Shown here piece after piece: positions 1 to 8,857 of a DNA stretch of 64,000 nt. The notes beneath the pieces are model-generated. The model did no database searches. It was not told where the DNA came from and saw only the letters and a program-made list of their open reading frames with translations. Positions within the stretch are counted from its first letter, which is position 1. Every line of letters begins with the position of its first letter. Source of the stretch: Pontibacillus salipaludis (lineage in GTDB: Bacteria; Bacillota; Bacilli; Bacillales; BH030062); NCBI RefSeq assembly GCF_014642405.1, contig NZ_BMIN01000017.1, positions 1-64,000 of the forward strand, given 5' to 3'. The translations under genes and the position numbers were made by a program.

Positions 1-132
1 CACTTCAAGATGAGATTTCCCATCACTTCGAGTGAGTAAGATTCCTTGTAGACGACAAGGTTGATAGGTCGGAGGTGGAAGCGTGGTGACACGTGCAGCT
101 GACCGATACTAATAAATCGAGGGCTTAACTAA
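1..132 (+). rRNA. 23S ribosomal RNA, 3' end (partial)
   Basis: The first ~130 bases match the conserved 3' end of bacterial 23S rRNA, including the GACCGATACTAAT segment and a terminal GGCTTAACTAA-like stretch. The gene starts before the window. A 5S gene follows on the same strand, so this is the distal end of an rrn operon. The exact 3' end is set by analogy and could be a few bases off. Confidence 0.93.
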
Positions 133-137
133 CAAAA

Positions 138-258
138 ACGCAAGCGACTGCCCAGACCCGTACGGATAAGACAGATTTTCGGAAAAGGCGATTAGCCTTT
201 GGAGAAAAGATGACTTATACGCTAGGGTCTAGGAGCTGGAGTTAGACGTGATCAGGCA
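138..258 (+). repeat. Structured dispersed repeat (core A) in the 23S-5S spacer
   Basis: This spacer segment shares about 75 bases with 17037-17165: CCGTACGGATAAGACAG, a TTTTCGGAAAAGG hairpin, TTTGGAGA and CTTATNCGCTAGG. It folds as an imperfect palindrome: an outer GACCC/GGGTC stem, an internal loop, a GATAAG/CTTAT stem, then inner hairpins. The other copies have different but still complementary bases in the outer stem. It is transcribed as part of the rrn precursor. Function unknown. Confidence 0.8.
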
Positions 259-312
259 CGATGTCTTAATTCTTATCTAGTTTTGAAGGTACTCCTTCAA
301 ACAAAACAATAG

Positions 313-428
313 TATGGCGGTTTTGGCGAAGAGGTCACACCTGTTCCCATGCCGAACACAGAAGTTAAGCTCTTCAGCGCCGATGGTAGTCGGGGTTTCA
401 CCCCCGCAAGAGTAGGACGCCGCCATGC
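313..428 (+). rRNA. 5S ribosomal RNA
   Basis: A ~116-nt sequence with the usual 5S features: complementary ends (ATGGCGG near the start, CCGCCAT at the end), the CCCATGCCGAACACAGAAG segment, and the GCCGATGGTAGT and GCAAGAGTAGGACG blocks. It lies about 180 nt after the 23S gene and just before a strong terminator, so it is the last gene of the rrn operon. Confidence 0.95.
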
Positions 429-437
429 ACTTAAAAA

Positions 438-474
438 ATAAACCCAGAAGATTTAATCTTCTGGGTTTATTTTT
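438..474. terminator. Bidirectional intrinsic terminator (rrn / hsp20)
   Basis: AATAAACCCAGAAGAT pairs with ATCTTCTGGGTTTATT around a 2-nt centre. There are A runs on the left and T runs on the right, so it can end the rrn operon (+) and the convergent Hsp20 gene (-). The stop codon of the Hsp20 gene lies inside the stem. Confidence 0.85.
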
Positions 475-901
475 CGTCTAAAGACTTAATTTTAATTTTG
501 TTCCGTTTTCCTTCTTCTTGAATCATACGATGTAGTTGGATAACGACAATGCCATTGCGGTAAGTTGCCTGCATGCGATCTCCTCGTACAGGGTAAGGAA
601 GCTCTACTTTTCGTTCAAACGTGCCCTGGAGGATTTCTTCTTGTATACACTGTTTCTGAGAAGTTTGTAGAGAAATGAGGCCCTTAATTTCTAGTATAGA
701 GTAATCAACAAAGATATCTAGGTCATCTAGGTTTTCTAATCCTGGCACATTAACCAGTAGCAAAAGTTCATTGTCCGATTTGTACATATTGATTTGAGGT
801 ATGGTTGGTTTTAGAATGCCTTCAAATTCTCCCCAAAAATCTTCACCAAAAAATCGGTCCATGTTCTGACGCCAGTTAATCATGTTTTGGAAAGGGTCCA
901 T
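467..901 (-). CDS. Hsp20/alpha-crystallin family small heat-shock protein
   Basis: A 144-residue protein with an alpha-crystallin-like beta-sandwich domain at about residues 36-130. NVPGLENLDDLDIFVD matches the first strands and RNGIVVIQL matches the last conserved strand. It ends with an IKIK segment resembling the C-terminal I-x-I anchor of small heat-shock proteins. The family forms ATP-independent chaperone oligomers; several Bacillus members (CotM/CotP/GerT-like) are spore-associated, and this one could be either type. The ATG at 901 follows AAAAGGAG at good spacing. It converges on the rrn operon and shares its terminator. The short disordered N-terminus (MDPFQNMINWRQ) is typical. Assignment to a named orthologue is not possible from the sequence alone. 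Confidence 0.85.
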   Translation of the reverse strand: MDPFQNMINWRQNMDRFFGEDFWGEFEGILKPTIPQINMYKSDNELLLLVNVPGLENLDDLDIFVDYSILEIKGLISLQTSQKQCIQEEILQGTFERKVELPYPVRGDRMQATYRNGIVVIQLHRMIQEEGKRNKIKIKSLDEK

Positions 902-993
902 CTTAACTCGCTCCTTTTGGATATACTAATGATGCTTTACGTGCTCCTTCTCTGTCCTTTTTCCATTTATAACAAAAAGAAAGTAGAAATTAA

Positions 994-1023
994 TTGAGAA
1001 TTATTAATGGATTGCGCTATAGT
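994..1023 (+). promoter_or_regulatory. Sigma-A promoter upstream of yebE
   Basis: TTGAGA (994-999), 18-nt spacer, TATAGT (1018-1023), about 90 bp before the yebE start codon. No other gene lies between. Confidence 0.6.
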
Positions 1024-1110
1024 GTATGCATAAGATGTAATGTGGGTGAATGTCCCGTATTTGGGGAATAAACAATTATTAGTTCCAAGAGAGGAGTCGG
1101 TCTCGTTTTT

Positions 1111-1668
1111 ATGGAGAATCTATTAGAGAACAGCTGGGCAATGGTGTTGATTATTTTAGTAGTCAATATCGTATATGTATCGTTTTTAACGATTCGAACG
1201 ATTTTTACTCTAAAAGGTCAGCGTTATTGGGCAGCCTTTATTAGTGTATTTGAAATTACAGTTTATATTGTAGGACTTGGTCTTGTGCTTGATAACCTCG
1301 ACCAAATTCAAAATGTCGTTGCCTATGCTTTAGGATTTGGTTTAGGTGTTATTGTAGGAATGAAAATTGAAGAAAAGCTTGCTCTGGGGTATATTACGGT
1401 AAATGTCATTTCATCTAATCCGGATATTGAGTTTACTAAACAATTGAGAGACAAAGGATATGGTGTAACGAGTTGGTTTGCTTACGGTATGGAAGGCGAT
1501 CGTCTGGCCATGCAAATCCTTACACCTCGTAAGTATGAATTGTCCTTATATGAAACCATTAAAAATATTGACTCTAAAGCCTTTATTGTCGCTTACGAAC
1601 CAAAGCAAATTCGGGGCGGTTTCTGGGTGAAACAAGTAAGGAAAGGAAAGCTGAACAAAGATGGGTAA
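1111..1668 (+). CDS. yebE: UPF0316/DUF2179 membrane protein (YebE-like)
   Basis: 185 residues. Three hydrophobic segments lie in the first ~85 residues (about 10-30, 38-57 and 62-82). A soluble C-terminal part follows, with the DUF2179-type fold ([16 protein letters not shown], then DKGYGVTSW and KAFIVAYEP). This is the UPF0316 arrangement of B. subtilis YebE: a small integral membrane protein with a cytoplasmic domain of unknown function. It precedes yebG with an 8-bp overlap, as in B. subtilis, where the pair lies just before the pur operon. Here purB has been placed directly after the pair. The ATG follows GAGAGGAG at a rather long spacing (about 13 nt), so translation may be modest. Family certain, biochemical role unknown. 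Confidence 0.88.
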   Translation: MENLLENSWAMVLIILVVNIVYVSFLTIRTIFTLKGQRYWAAFISVFEITVYIVGLGLVLDNLDQIQNVVAYALGFGLGVIVGMKIEEKLALGYITVNVISSNPDIEFTKQLRDKGYGVTSWFAYGMEGDRLAMQILTPRKYELSLYETIKNIDSKAFIVAYEPKQIRGGFWVKQVRKGKLNKDG

Positions 1669-1858
1669 ACAAAAGAAACGGTTTACAGTAGAAGAAGGCG
1701 ATACTATTGATTCTGTGCTCAATACAATGAAAGAAGAAGGCTATACACCTATTCGCCGTGTAGAAGAGCCGATCTTTCAGGAACATATTGAAAATGGTGA
1801 GAAGAAAGTAGAGCCGATCGGAAGCAAGATCGTGTTCGATGCTGTAAAACAAAACTAA
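1661..1858 (+). CDS. yebG: NETI-motif protein (YebG-like)
   Basis: 65 residues beginning [20 protein letters not shown]. The family is named for a NETI motif; here the matching position reads GDTI. The flanking conserved parts ([18 protein letters not shown]) are intact. The protein is soluble, with no membrane segment. It overlaps yebE by 8 bp, so the two are translationally coupled, the same pairing as B. subtilis yebE-yebG. Function unknown. Confidence 0.85.
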   Translation: MGKQKKRFTVEEGDTIDSVLNTMKEEGYTPIRRVEEPIFQEHIENGEKKVEPIGSKIVFDAVKQN

Positions 1859-1930
1859 TGCGAACAATAAAACAACAATTGAATAAAACGTTCGGGAAAT
1901 GTTGCTTTTTTCCCTGACTATTGGTACTAT
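1856..1930 (+). promoter_or_regulatory. PurR operator (two PurBoxes) and promoter of purB
   Basis: CGAAC (1861-1865) and GTTCG (1890-1894) form an inverted pair of PurBox cores exactly 24 nt apart, with A/T-rich flanks close to the Bacillus consensus AWWWCCGAACWWT. Seven bases later come TTGCTT (1902-1907), a 17-nt spacer and TACTAT (1925-1930). The same geometry occurs in front of purE (5267-5336). Known Bacillus PurR binds such tandem inverted boxes and is released by PRPP. Confidence 0.72.
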
Positions 1931-1936
1931 ACGAAT

Positions 1937-2031
1937 AGACAGTCATGGTTTGTCCGGGAGGTAGGACAAGCTGAGAACGTGACAAGTGAGCCTATTATCT
2001 TTTTATCTATGGATAATAGGCGCTTTTATTT
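1937..2031 (+). promoter_or_regulatory. purB leader with hairpin and intrinsic terminator
   Basis: The expected transcript begins with a stem (GTCA/TGAC outer pairs) enclosing TTTGTCC/GGACAAG with a GGGAGGTA loop. A terminator-like stem GCCTATTATC/GATAATAGGC followed by GCTTTTATTT comes next (about 1990-2031). The terminator stem reads almost the same as that of the purE riboswitch, but no purine aptamer core is present. It looks like an attenuator of unknown type. The purB ribosome-binding site lies immediately after. Confidence 0.5.
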
Positions 2032-2049
2032 AATGGGAGGATGATGATT

Positions 2050-3345
2050 GTGATCGAACGTTATACACGACCTGAAATGGGTGCCATTTGGACGGATGAA
2101 AATAAGTATAAAGCATGGTTAGAAGTAGAAATCTTAGCATGTGAAGCATGGAGTGAACTAGGGTACATACCATCAGAAGATGTTCAACGACTTCGAGAAA
2201 ATGCCTCATTTGATACGAACCGTATACTAGAAATTGAACAGGAAACTCGTCACGATGTTGTGGCCTTTACACGTGCTGTTTCCGAGACTCTTGGCGAAGA
2301 GCGTAAATGGGTTCATTATGGTCTAACTTCGACGGATGTTGTTGATACCGCCTTATCTTATTTGTTAAAACAGGCGAATGATATTATACGTCATGATCTA
2401 CAGACTTTTATTGATATCTTAGCTGATAAAGCGAAAGAGCATAAGTATACTGTTATGATGGGACGAACTCACGGGGTTCATGCAGAGCCTACTACATTTG
2501 GATTAAAGCTTGCTCTATGGTACGAAGAGATGAAACGCAATCTAGAACGCTTTGAGATGGCTGCTCATAATATTGAATTTGGGAAGCTCTCAGGTGCTGT
2601 TGGAACTTATGCGAACATTGACCCATTTGTTGAGGAATACGTTTGTGAGAAGCTTGGATTGACGCCTGCCCCTGTCTCAACTCAAACACTTCAGCGAGAT
2701 CGTCATGCACACTATCTATCTACGCTATCCTTAATTGCGACATCTATTGAGAAATTTGCAGTCGAAATACGTGGTTTACAAAAATCTGAAACCCGAGAAG
2801 TTGAGGAGTTCTTTGCTAAAGGACAAAAAGGATCCTCTGCAATGCCTCACAAGCGAAATCCAATTGGTTCTGAGAACATGACGGGCCTTGCAAGAGTAGT
2901 GAGAGGTCATATGCTTACAGCTTACGAGAACGTTCCTCTTTGGCACGAAAGAGATATCTCGCATTCATCAGCTGAGCGCATTATCCTTCCTGATTCTACA
3001 ATCGCACTTAATTATATGTTGAATCGTTTTAGTAAGATCGTGAAGAACCTAACCGTTTATGAAGACAATATGAAAAAGAACATGGACAAGACATACGGGT
3101 TAATCTTCTCTCAACGAGTCTTGTTATCTCTTATTGATACAGGGATGTCTAGAGAAGAGGCCTATGACATTGTACAACCAAAGGCTATGGATGCTTGGGA
3201 AAGAGGTGTGCAGTTCCGTGAACTTGTTGAAGAGGATGAACGGATTACTAGCGCTTTAAGCGAAGAGAAGTTGGATGAGTGTTTTGATGCAACCTATCAT
3301 TTGAAAAATGTTGACCATGTATTTGAGCGAATTGGCTTAAGCTAA
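2050..3345 (+). CDS. purB: Adenylosuccinate lyase
   Basis: Acts twice in purine synthesis: it cleaves SAICAR to AICAR and adenylosuccinate to AMP, releasing fumarate. From the GTG at 2050 the protein has 431 residues, the usual Bacillus length. This numbering puts the expected catalytic histidines at H68 (TRHDV) and H141 (GRTHG), and the superfamily signature [10 protein letters not shown] at 262-271. Upstream ATGs at 2041 and 2044 are in frame but touch the GGGAGG ribosome-binding site, so GTG at 9-nt spacing is preferred. In B. subtilis purB lies between purK and purC; here it stands alone 2.2 kb upstream of purE, with its own PurBox promoter and leader, and a terminator after it. Confidence 0.95.
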   Translation: MIERYTRPEMGAIWTDENKYKAWLEVEILACEAWSELGYIPSEDVQRLRENASFDTNRILEIEQETRHDVVAFTRAVSETLGEERKWVHYGLTSTDVVDTALSYLLKQANDIIRHDLQTFIDILADKAKEHKYTVMMGRTHGVHAEPTTFGLKLALWYEEMKRNLERFEMAAHNIEFGKLSGAVGTYANIDPFVEEYVCEKLGLTPAPVSTQTLQRDRHAHYLSTLSLIATSIEKFAVEIRGLQKSETREVEEFFAKGQKGSSAMPHKRNPIGSENMTGLARVVRGHMLTAYENVPLWHERDISHSSAERIILPDSTIALNYMLNRFSKIVKNLTVYEDNMKKNMDKTYGLIFSQRVLLSLIDTGMSREEAYDIVQPKAMDAWERGVQFRELVEEDERITSALSEEKLDECFDATYHLKNVDHVFERIGLS

Positions 3346-3371
3346 AACTCCATAAAAGCCAAAATAGATAC

Positions 3372-3404
3372 AAAAAAGCTATGGCAGTTGCCATAGCTTT
3401 TTTT
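3372..3404. terminator. Bidirectional terminator (purB / BCCT transporter)
   Basis: AAAAAAGCTATGGCA pairs with TGCCATAGCTTTTTTT, with A and T runs on either side. It lies between the convergent purB (+) and the BCCT gene (-). Confidence 0.85.
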
Positions 3405-3408
3405 GTAC

Positions 3409-4905
3409 TTATTTTTTGATTTTGGCTTCTTTTGCATCCTGATTTAAGGCTATCAGTAGGGACCAGCACATAAACAGGAGTATAAAGGCGAACGGGAAGG
3501 CGGAAACAATAGCGGCTGTTTGTAGCGCACCGAGGCCTCCTGCTCCTAGTAGTACTGCTGCAGTAGCTGCTTGGATAACACCCCAGCTTAATTTCACAAC
3601 GTTTGGTGGGTTTAAGCTACCATTTGTTGTTTGCATTCCTAGAACGAATGTTGCTGAGTCAGCAGATGTGATGAAGAATGTGCTGATTAAAAGAATAGCA
3701 ACGATTGTCAGGATAATACCCATTGGCATTGTTTCAAAAGTACCGAACAGTGCTTGTTCTGTGCTTAAGTCTGTTAAGCCGGTGTTCTGCCCGCTTAGTT
3801 CTTGTTTAAGGCTTGTACCACCAAATACTGCGAACCAGAAAGCACTGAAGATACTTGGTCCAAGTAAAACACCCATGATAAATTCACGGATTGTACGTCC
3901 TTTTGAAACACGTGCAATAAATGTACCTACGAATGGAGACCAGGAAATAAACCAAGCCCAGTAGAATACGGTCCAACCTTGGATCCACTCATTCTGATCC
4001 GTGCTAAGTGGTGCCATTTGGAAAGTCATCATTGGTAAGTTCTGAACGTAAGAACCTAAAGTTGATGTAAATGTATTCATGATAAATACAGTAGGTCCTA
4101 ATATAAGGGTCATTGCAATTAAACCAATTGCTAGAACGATATTCGTATTACTTAAATACTTAATACCTTTACTTAAGCCACTCCATGCGGAAATCATGAA
4201 GAGTACCGTTACAACTGCAATAATGACAAACTGAGTTAATTTATTATTTTCTATTGGTGTGATGAAAGCAAGTCCACCAGCGATTTGTGTTGCTCCAAGT
4301 CCAAGAGATGTGGCAACACCGAAAATTGTTGCAAATACAGCGATTACGTCAATCGCGGTACCAAGTGCGCCTTTTGTTGCTTTCTCCCCTAATAAAGGTT
4401 CAAAGGTAGCACTGATTACACCTGGTGCTTTACGACGGAATTTGAAGTAACCGATCGCAAGAGCAATTACAGTGTAGATGGCCCATACGTGGAAGCCCCA
4501 GTGGAAGAATGCGTAGCGAAGAGCTTTCTTAGCTGCTTCTGCTGTTTCAGCATCCCCTGTAGGCGGAGTTGCATAGTGTGCTAATGGTTCAGCTGATCCC
4601 CAGAATACAAGACCAATCCCCATACCAGCACTAAATAACATAGCAAACCATGTAATAGTTTTATATTCTGGCTTTTCGTTCGGTTGCCCTAACTTTAGTT
4701 TCCCAAATGGGCTGACTACTAAGTAAATTGAGAAGATGAGAAATATAGCTACAGTTAGTAAGTAGAACCAACCGAATTTGTCGGTAAGAAATCCTTGGAT
4801 CTCTCCAGAAACAGCTTGTAAGTTACTTGGCGAAATCGTTCCCCAAAGAACAAAGACGGCTGAAATAGCGAGTGATATCCAAAAAACAGGAGTTACCTTA
4901 TTCAT
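3409..4905 (-). CDS. BCCT-family glycine betaine/choline-type transporter (OpuD/BetL-like)
   Basis: A 498-residue polytopic membrane protein with about 12 hydrophobic segments. The BCCT signature is GWTVFYWAWFISWSPFVG, with the family's aromatic substrate box, followed by TFIARVSKGRTIREF. The glycine-rich helix SAGMGIGLVFWGSAEP matches the sodium-coupling TM of BetP-type carriers. BCCT carriers import betaine, choline or carnitine with sodium and serve osmoprotection, as expected for a halotolerant bacillus. The start at 4905 (MNKVTPVFWISL) follows GGAAGGGG; an in-frame upstream start would add seven residues without a better ribosome-binding site. Monocistronic, convergent with purB. No long C-terminal osmosensor tail is seen, unlike BetP. 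Substrate is an inference. Confidence 0.92.
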   Translation of the reverse strand: MNKVTPVFWISLAISAVFVLWGTISPSNLQAVSGEIQGFLTDKFGWFYLLTVAIFLIFSIYLVVSPFGKLKLGQPNEKPEYKTITWFAMLFSAGMGIGLVFWGSAEPLAHYATPPTGDAETAEAAKKALRYAFFHWGFHVWAIYTVIALAIGYFKFRRKAPGVISATFEPLLGEKATKGALGTAIDVIAVFATIFGVATSLGLGATQIAGGLAFITPIENNKLTQFVIIAVVTVLFMISAWSGLSKGIKYLSNTNIVLAIGLIAMTLILGPTVFIMNTFTSTLGSYVQNLPMMTFQMAPLSTDQNEWIQGWTVFYWAWFISWSPFVGTFIARVSKGRTIREFIMGVLLGPSIFSAFWFAVFGGTSLKQELSGQNTGLTDLSTEQALFGTFETMPMGIILTIVAILLISTFFITSADSATFVLGMQTTNGSLNPPNVVKLSWGVIQAATAAVLLGAGGLGALQTAAIVSAFPFAFILLFMCWSLLIALNQDAKEAKIKK

Positions 4906-5259
4906 CGAATCCCCTTCCTGATACAAATGTAATTATTTGTTTAGTTTAAACTGTACATTTGGTATAAACGTTTTGTTCCGAATATAAGTGTAACATTTTT
5001 TTAAGAATCGTCAATAAATAATTACTTTGCTGGTAGTCTACTATTAAAAATTGAAAGAATTGGAAGTTGCCTTTGCGGGTCAGGGATGGCTGTATGATAA
5101 ACATACCCCGCCCCAGAGAATGTAAACCCCCACTATCAATATTATTAAACGTTACGCTCAACTAAACCTCACGGATCACAGTGTCTCAGTCTTGAGCATT
5201 AAAACCTGTCATATTTTTAACCACAATATAATGAGATAACTAAATAAAGTAAGGATGTA
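4906..5259. other. Intergenic region between the BCCT gene and the pur operator
   Basis: About 350 bases without a convincing gene. The left part should hold the promoter of the minus-strand transporter (A/T-rich, with a GTTTAAAC palindrome), but no clear -35/-10 pair could be fixed. A 71-codon minus-strand frame here has no ribosome-binding site or protein-like composition. Confidence 0.5.
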
Positions 5260-5336
5260 ATGAAAGCGAACGAAAAGGTGTTATTTAATTTAAATGTTCG
5301 TGTATTGTTGATTTATTTGAGGAGTATTGTTAGAGT
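5260..5336 (+). promoter_or_regulatory. PurR operator and promoter of the purE operon
   Basis: CGAAC (5267-5271) and GTTCG (5296-5300) are PurBox cores facing each other 24 nt apart with A/T flanks. Seven bases downstream are TTGATT (5308-5313), a 17-nt spacer and TAGAGT (5331-5336). The layout matches the purB control region. In Bacillus, PurR represses the pur operon through such paired boxes when PRPP is low. Confidence 0.75.
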
Positions 5337-5351
5337 ATAAGTATAAATGAA

Positions 5352-5536
5352 AAGAACGACGTACCTCATATAATCTCGGGGATAAGGCCCGTAAGTTTCT
5401 ACCTGACTACCTTAAATGGTCGGACTATGAGGGAAGATTGGACACAAGTGTACCTATTACATATAGATGTGATTGGACCCATTCGTGCGCCTATTATCTT
5501 CTCTCAAGTTGAGATGAGATAATAGGCGCTTTTTTT
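5352..5536 (+). promoter_or_regulatory. Purine (guanine-class) riboswitch with terminator
   Basis: The aptamer (about 5362-5434) has P1 arms CCTCAT/ATGAGG, the core TATAATCTCGGGGATAAGG, the L2 and L3 loops, and the invariant GTTTCTACC segment. The ligand-reading base is C (GACTAT rather than GATTAT), which predicts guanine/hypoxanthine. A terminator stem GCGCCTATTATCT/AGATAATAGGCGC followed by seven T's (5487-5536) forms the off state. This is the counterpart of the purE riboswitch of B. subtilis. Confidence 0.94.
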
Positions 5537-5597
5537 ATAGGTGAAAACTAGAGAGCAGAAGTAATAGTTACTTTTATATAGGAAAGGGAGATTAGAG

Positions 5598-6098
5598 ATG
5601 GCTGATGTCGGCGTAGTGATGGGCAGTTTATCAGACTGGGAAACGATGAAACATACTTGCTTCATGTTAGAACATCTTGGTGTGTCGTATGAGAAAGGAA
5701 TTCTGTCAGCTCACCGTACTCCAGAAGATATGTTCGAATACGCGGAAGGGGCGCGGAGTAAGGGACTAAAGGTTATTATTGCTGGGGCTGGGGGAGCGGC
5801 GCATTTGCCAGGCATGGTAGCTTCTAAAACGACCCTGCCGGTTATTGGAGTGCCTGTTCAATCGAAGTTAGATGGTTGGGATTCGTTGTTGTCGATTGTT
5901 CAAATGCCAGGAGGAATCCCTGTAGCTACTGTGGCTGTAGGTACGGCTGGAGCAAAAAATGCAGGCATTCTGGCCGCTGAAATATTAGCGGTATTTGACC
6001 ATGGACTAGCGAACCGATTGAAAGCTTATCGGGATGAATTAAAAGAAAACGTTGAAGAGATGAGGGGGCAACTCTATGAATCAAGCAATCTTACCTAA
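5598..6098 (+). CDS. purE: N5-carboxyaminoimidazole ribonucleotide mutase (PurE, class I)
   Basis: Converts N5-CAIR to CAIR, using the product of PurK. 166 residues, normal for class I PurE. The signature loops are present: GSLSDW at 9-14, SAHRTP at 37-42 (with the catalytic-region histidine H39), and [12 protein letters not shown] at 62-73. Start ATG 5598 follows AAAGGGAG at good spacing. First gene of a tightly packed operon (purE-K-C-S-Q-L-F-M-N-H-D, to 16891) behind the PurR operator and guanine riboswitch. It overlaps purK by 23 bp. The order is that of B. subtilis except that purB is missing from between purK and purC. Confidence 0.96.
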   Translation: MADVGVVMGSLSDWETMKHTCFMLEHLGVSYEKGILSAHRTPEDMFEYAEGARSKGLKVIIAGAGGAAHLPGMVASKTTLPVIGVPVQSKLDGWDSLLSIVQMPGGIPVATVAVGTAGAKNAGILAAEILAVFDHGLANRLKAYRDELKENVEEMRGQLYESSNLT

Positions 6099-7209
6099 CG
6101 CTACTATTGGCATACTTGGAGGAGGACAGCTTGGCCGTATGATGGCTGTGGCTGCAAAGCAAATGGGGTATAGAATTGCGGTGCAAGATCCTGCAAAGAA
6201 TGGTCCTTGTGCTCAGGTTGCAGATATCCATATTCCTTATGCATTAGATAGTCTTGAAGGAGCAAAGAAGCTTGCTGAAGTGAGTGAGGTTATTACGTAT
6301 GAATTTGAAAACGTCGACCTTTCGTTAGCCAAGTATTTAGTTGAGCAGGGAAAGCTTCCTCAAGGTGTTGAAGCACTAGAAGTTACACAGAATCGTGGGA
6401 GGGAGAAGAAGCGGCTTGAACAAGCAGGCGTTCCTGTAGCTCCGTATCGACTACTTGATGAAACCGATGATCTCCAAGAAGCGGTCGATTCGATTGGTTT
6501 TCCTTGTGTAATTAAAACCGTTGAAGGTGGTTACGATGGCAAGGGGCAGTTTCGTATAAGGACCAAGGAAGCCGTGAGTGAAGCACAACGATTCCTTGAA
6601 GATCATGGAAGTTGCATATTGGAAAGCTGGTTACCGTTCGATCAAGAAGTTTCTGTCATTATGACAAGAGGGATGGACGGTGGTATTGCCGTATTCCCTA
6701 TGCCCGCTAATCTTCATGAAGATCATATGCTCAGGGAAAGCATAGTACCTGCGTCTGTCTCAAGCGAAGTGTTGGATAAAGCAAGGACGTACGCGGTGCG
6801 TATAGCTGCCTACTTAGGTGTAGTCGGAACGTTTGCTGTCGAGATGTTTGTAGTGGGAGAGGATGTTTACGTTAATGAGATGGCACCTCGCCCTCACAAC
6901 TCGGGGCACTTTACGATAGAAGCATGTAATGTATCTCAGTTTGAACAACATATTCGGGCTATATGTGGATTGCCTCTTCTAAACATAGACACACCCTATG
7001 CGGCAGTGATGAGAAATATTATTGGGACAGAGGCAGAAGGTTATGGGAAGAATACTCATCTCTTTTTAGATTGTCACGTTCATTTGTACGGGAAAGACCA
7101 GGTTAAACCGATGCGAAAGATGGGTCACGTGACAGCGATCGGTAAAACGGTTGAAGAAGCTAAAGAAAAATTAGACCAAGACCAGGTTGTTCCTGGCACC
7201 AGGGGGTAG
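6076..7209 (+). CDS. purK: N5-carboxyaminoimidazole ribonucleotide synthase (PurK)
   Basis: ATP-grasp enzyme that carboxylates AIR with bicarbonate to N5-CAIR for PurE. 377 residues. A Rossmann-like start [12 protein letters not shown] lies at 12-23, the ATP-grasp part includes [15 protein letters not shown], and the C-terminal active-site motif is [14 protein letters not shown]. The start ATG lies inside the end of purE (23-bp overlap) after AGGGGGCA, so the two are coupled, in keeping with their consecutive reactions. purC begins 4 bp after the stop; purB, which stands at this point in B. subtilis, is absent. Confidence 0.96.
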   Translation: MNQAILPNATIGILGGGQLGRMMAVAAKQMGYRIAVQDPAKNGPCAQVADIHIPYALDSLEGAKKLAEVSEVITYEFENVDLSLAKYLVEQGKLPQGVEALEVTQNRGREKKRLEQAGVPVAPYRLLDETDDLQEAVDSIGFPCVIKTVEGGYDGKGQFRIRTKEAVSEAQRFLEDHGSCILESWLPFDQEVSVIMTRGMDGGIAVFPMPANLHEDHMLRESIVPASVSSEVLDKARTYAVRIAAYLGVVGTFAVEMFVVGEDVYVNEMAPRPHNSGHFTIEACNVSQFEQHIRAICGLPLLNIDTPYAAVMRNIIGTEAEGYGKNTHLFLDCHVHLYGKDQVKPMRKMGHVTAIGKTVEEAKEKLDQDQVVPGTRG

Positions 7210-7213
7210 CGAA

Positions 7214-7933
7214 ATGAAGGGTTCATTGCTATACGAGGGAAAAGCGAAGAAAGTGTATTCCTTAATCGGAGAAGAGTATGAATTGATTCTAGAGTATAAA
7301 GATGAAGCAACGGCATTTAATGGGAAGAAACATCAGACATTTCGAGGAAAAGGTCGTCTCAACAATTTAATATCAGCCCATGTATTTTCCTATTTAAAAT
7401 TAGCTGGAATTCCGACACATTTTATCCAAACGCTTTCAGACACAGAACAGCTTGTGAAGCAGTCGCAAATTATACCGCTAGAGGTCGTGGTCAGAAATGT
7501 TGCAGCTGGTAGCATGACGCGTCGACTTGGTTTAGAGGAAGGGACGGAACTCCCTGAGCCCATTGTAGAATTTTATTATAAAAGTGATGACCTCGATGAT
7601 CCATTTATAAATGATGAACATGCACGCTTCTTAGCGAAAGTAGACCAAAGTGATTTGGACCATATCAAAGCAGCTGCCCATAAGATTAACAACCATTTGC
7701 AAGTCATGTTCGGTGAGATTGAGCTTCGATTAATCGACTTTAAATTGGAGTTTGGCCGCCTGCATGACGGTTCCATTGTGTTATCTGACGAAATTTCGCC
7801 TGACACGTGCCGCCTATGGGATCAGGATACGAACCGAAAAATGGATAAAGATGTGTTCCGCAATGATATAGAGGATCTTGTTGAAATCTATGAAATTATT
7901 TTAAAGCGTTTGGAGGCGATCGTTCATGTATAA
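7214..7933 (+). CDS. purC: SAICAR synthetase (PurC)
   Basis: Ligates aspartate to CAIR with ATP to give SAICAR. 239 residues from ATG 7214 (MKGSLLYEGKAKKVY), which follows AGGGGGT; an upstream in-frame extension into purK lacks a good start. Family motifs are the N-terminal KAKKVY loop, PLEVVVRNVAAGS, and DEISPDTCRLWD near residue 195. It overlaps purS by 8 bp. The next enzyme of the pathway, PurB, is encoded elsewhere in this genome, at 2050-3345. Confidence 0.96.
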   Translation: MKGSLLYEGKAKKVYSLIGEEYELILEYKDEATAFNGKKHQTFRGKGRLNNLISAHVFSYLKLAGIPTHFIQTLSDTEQLVKQSQIIPLEVVVRNVAAGSMTRRLGLEEGTELPEPIVEFYYKSDDLDDPFINDEHARFLAKVDQSDLDHIKAAAHKINNHLQVMFGEIELRLIDFKLEFGRLHDGSIVLSDEISPDTCRLWDQDTNRKMDKDVFRNDIEDLVEIYEIILKRLEAIVHV

Positions 7934-8177
7934 AGTGTATGTTTACGTAACGTTGAAAGAGGGAGTTCTCGATCCGCAGGGGAAGGCAATCCAGGAGTCG
8001 ATGCATTCATTAGCTTATGATGAAGTTGAGAGCGTTCGAGTTGGGAAGTATTTTGAACTGACAGTAAAGGATACAGGGGAGATAGACAAACGTGTAAATG
8101 AGCTATGTGATCGATTGCTTGCCAATCCTGTCATTGAAGAATACCGCTATACCTTAGAGGAGGTCGTTCCCAATTGA
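7926..8177 (+). CDS. purS: FGAM synthase subunit PurS
   Basis: 83 residues, the small structural subunit of Gram-positive-type FGAM synthase (PurS-PurQ-PurL), thought to help channel ammonia from PurQ to PurL. The sequence [20 protein letters not shown] and the conserved GKYFELTV are typical. It overlaps purC by 8 bp and purQ by 4 bp. Confidence 0.95.
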   Translation: MYKVYVYVTLKEGVLDPQGKAIQESMHSLAYDEVESVRVGKYFELTVKDTGEIDKRVNELCDRLLANPVIEEYRYTLEEVVPN

Positions 8178-8857
8178 AGTTCGCCGTAATCGTGTTTCCA
8201 GGATCAAACTGTGACCGAGATATGTTTGATGCAGTACGGTCTCATTTAAAAGAAGATGTAGAGATGGTTTCCTCTTCTACAACTGACTTGTCCAACTTCG
8301 ACGCGATCCTTTTGCCGGGTGGATTCTCTCATGGAGATTACTTACGCTCAGGTGCAATGGCGAGTGTTGCTCCGGTTGTTCGGGCAATTAAAGAAGAAGC
8401 AGATAAAGGAACCTTTATTCTAGGCGTATGCAACGGATTTCAGATCCTTTTAGAAGCTGGACTACTTCCTGGAGCCATGCTTCCAAATCGTGACCTAGCT
8501 TTCATATGTAAAACAGACCTTGTTCGTGTAGCGAACAACAATACCGTATTCACGAACCTTTATGAAGAAGGAGCGGCTCTGAAACTACCGATTGCTCACG
8601 GGGAAGGCAACTATTATTGCGATGAAGCTACTTACCGTTGTCTCGTAGATCATCATCAAATTCTATTTACTTATGAAAACAATCCAAATGGCTCCGCCTA
8701 TGATATAGCCGGTATTTGCAATGAAAGAGGAAACGTTCTTGGTATGATGCCACACCCGGAGCGTGCGGTTGAAGCACTTCTTGGTTCAGAAGATGGTTTG
8801 AAGTTATTTCAATCAATGGTAGCGAATTGGAGGGGATCCCATGTACAACACACTTGA
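8174..8857 (+). CDS. purQ: FGAM synthase glutaminase subunit PurQ
   Basis: Class I glutamine amidotransferase that releases ammonia for PurL. 227 residues. Catalytic triad: C86 in GVCNGFQ, H194 and E196 in MMPHPERA. The oxyanion region [11 protein letters not shown] lies at 48-58. Start is TTG 8174, overlapping the purS stop by 4 bp after AGGAGGT; the weak start codon may help set subunit ratio. It overlaps purL by 17 bp. All three subunits (S, Q, L) are adjacent and intact. Confidence 0.96.
   Translation: MKFAVIVFPGSNCDRDMFDAVRSHLKEDVEMVSSSTTDLSNFDAILLPGGFSHGDYLRSGAMASVAPVVRAIKEEADKGTFILGVCNGFQILLEAGLLPGAMLPNRDLAFICKTDLVRVANNNTVFTNLYEEGAALKLPIAHGEGNYYCDEATYRCLVDHHQILFTYENNPNGSAYDIAGICNERGNVLGMMPHPERAVEALLGSEDGLKLFQSMVANWRGSHVQHT

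Noticed and set aside
131-312. Possible tRNA gene in the 23S-5S spacer
   Set aside because: The hairpins do not form a cloverleaf and no TTCGANNC arm or anticodon loop is found; the segment matches the dispersed repeat.
1030-1110. Possible riboswitch in front of yebE
   Set aside because: The GTGGGTGAATGTCCCGTATTTGGGG stretch (read in parts) forms a weak stem but no known aptamer core or terminator.
4946-5161. 71-codon minus-strand frame before the BCCT gene
   Set aside because: No ribosome-binding site, unlikely composition, no recognisable family.
7187-7213. Upstream extension of purC
   Set aside because: The frame starts inside purK; ATG 7214 has a good ribosome-binding site and matches the family start.
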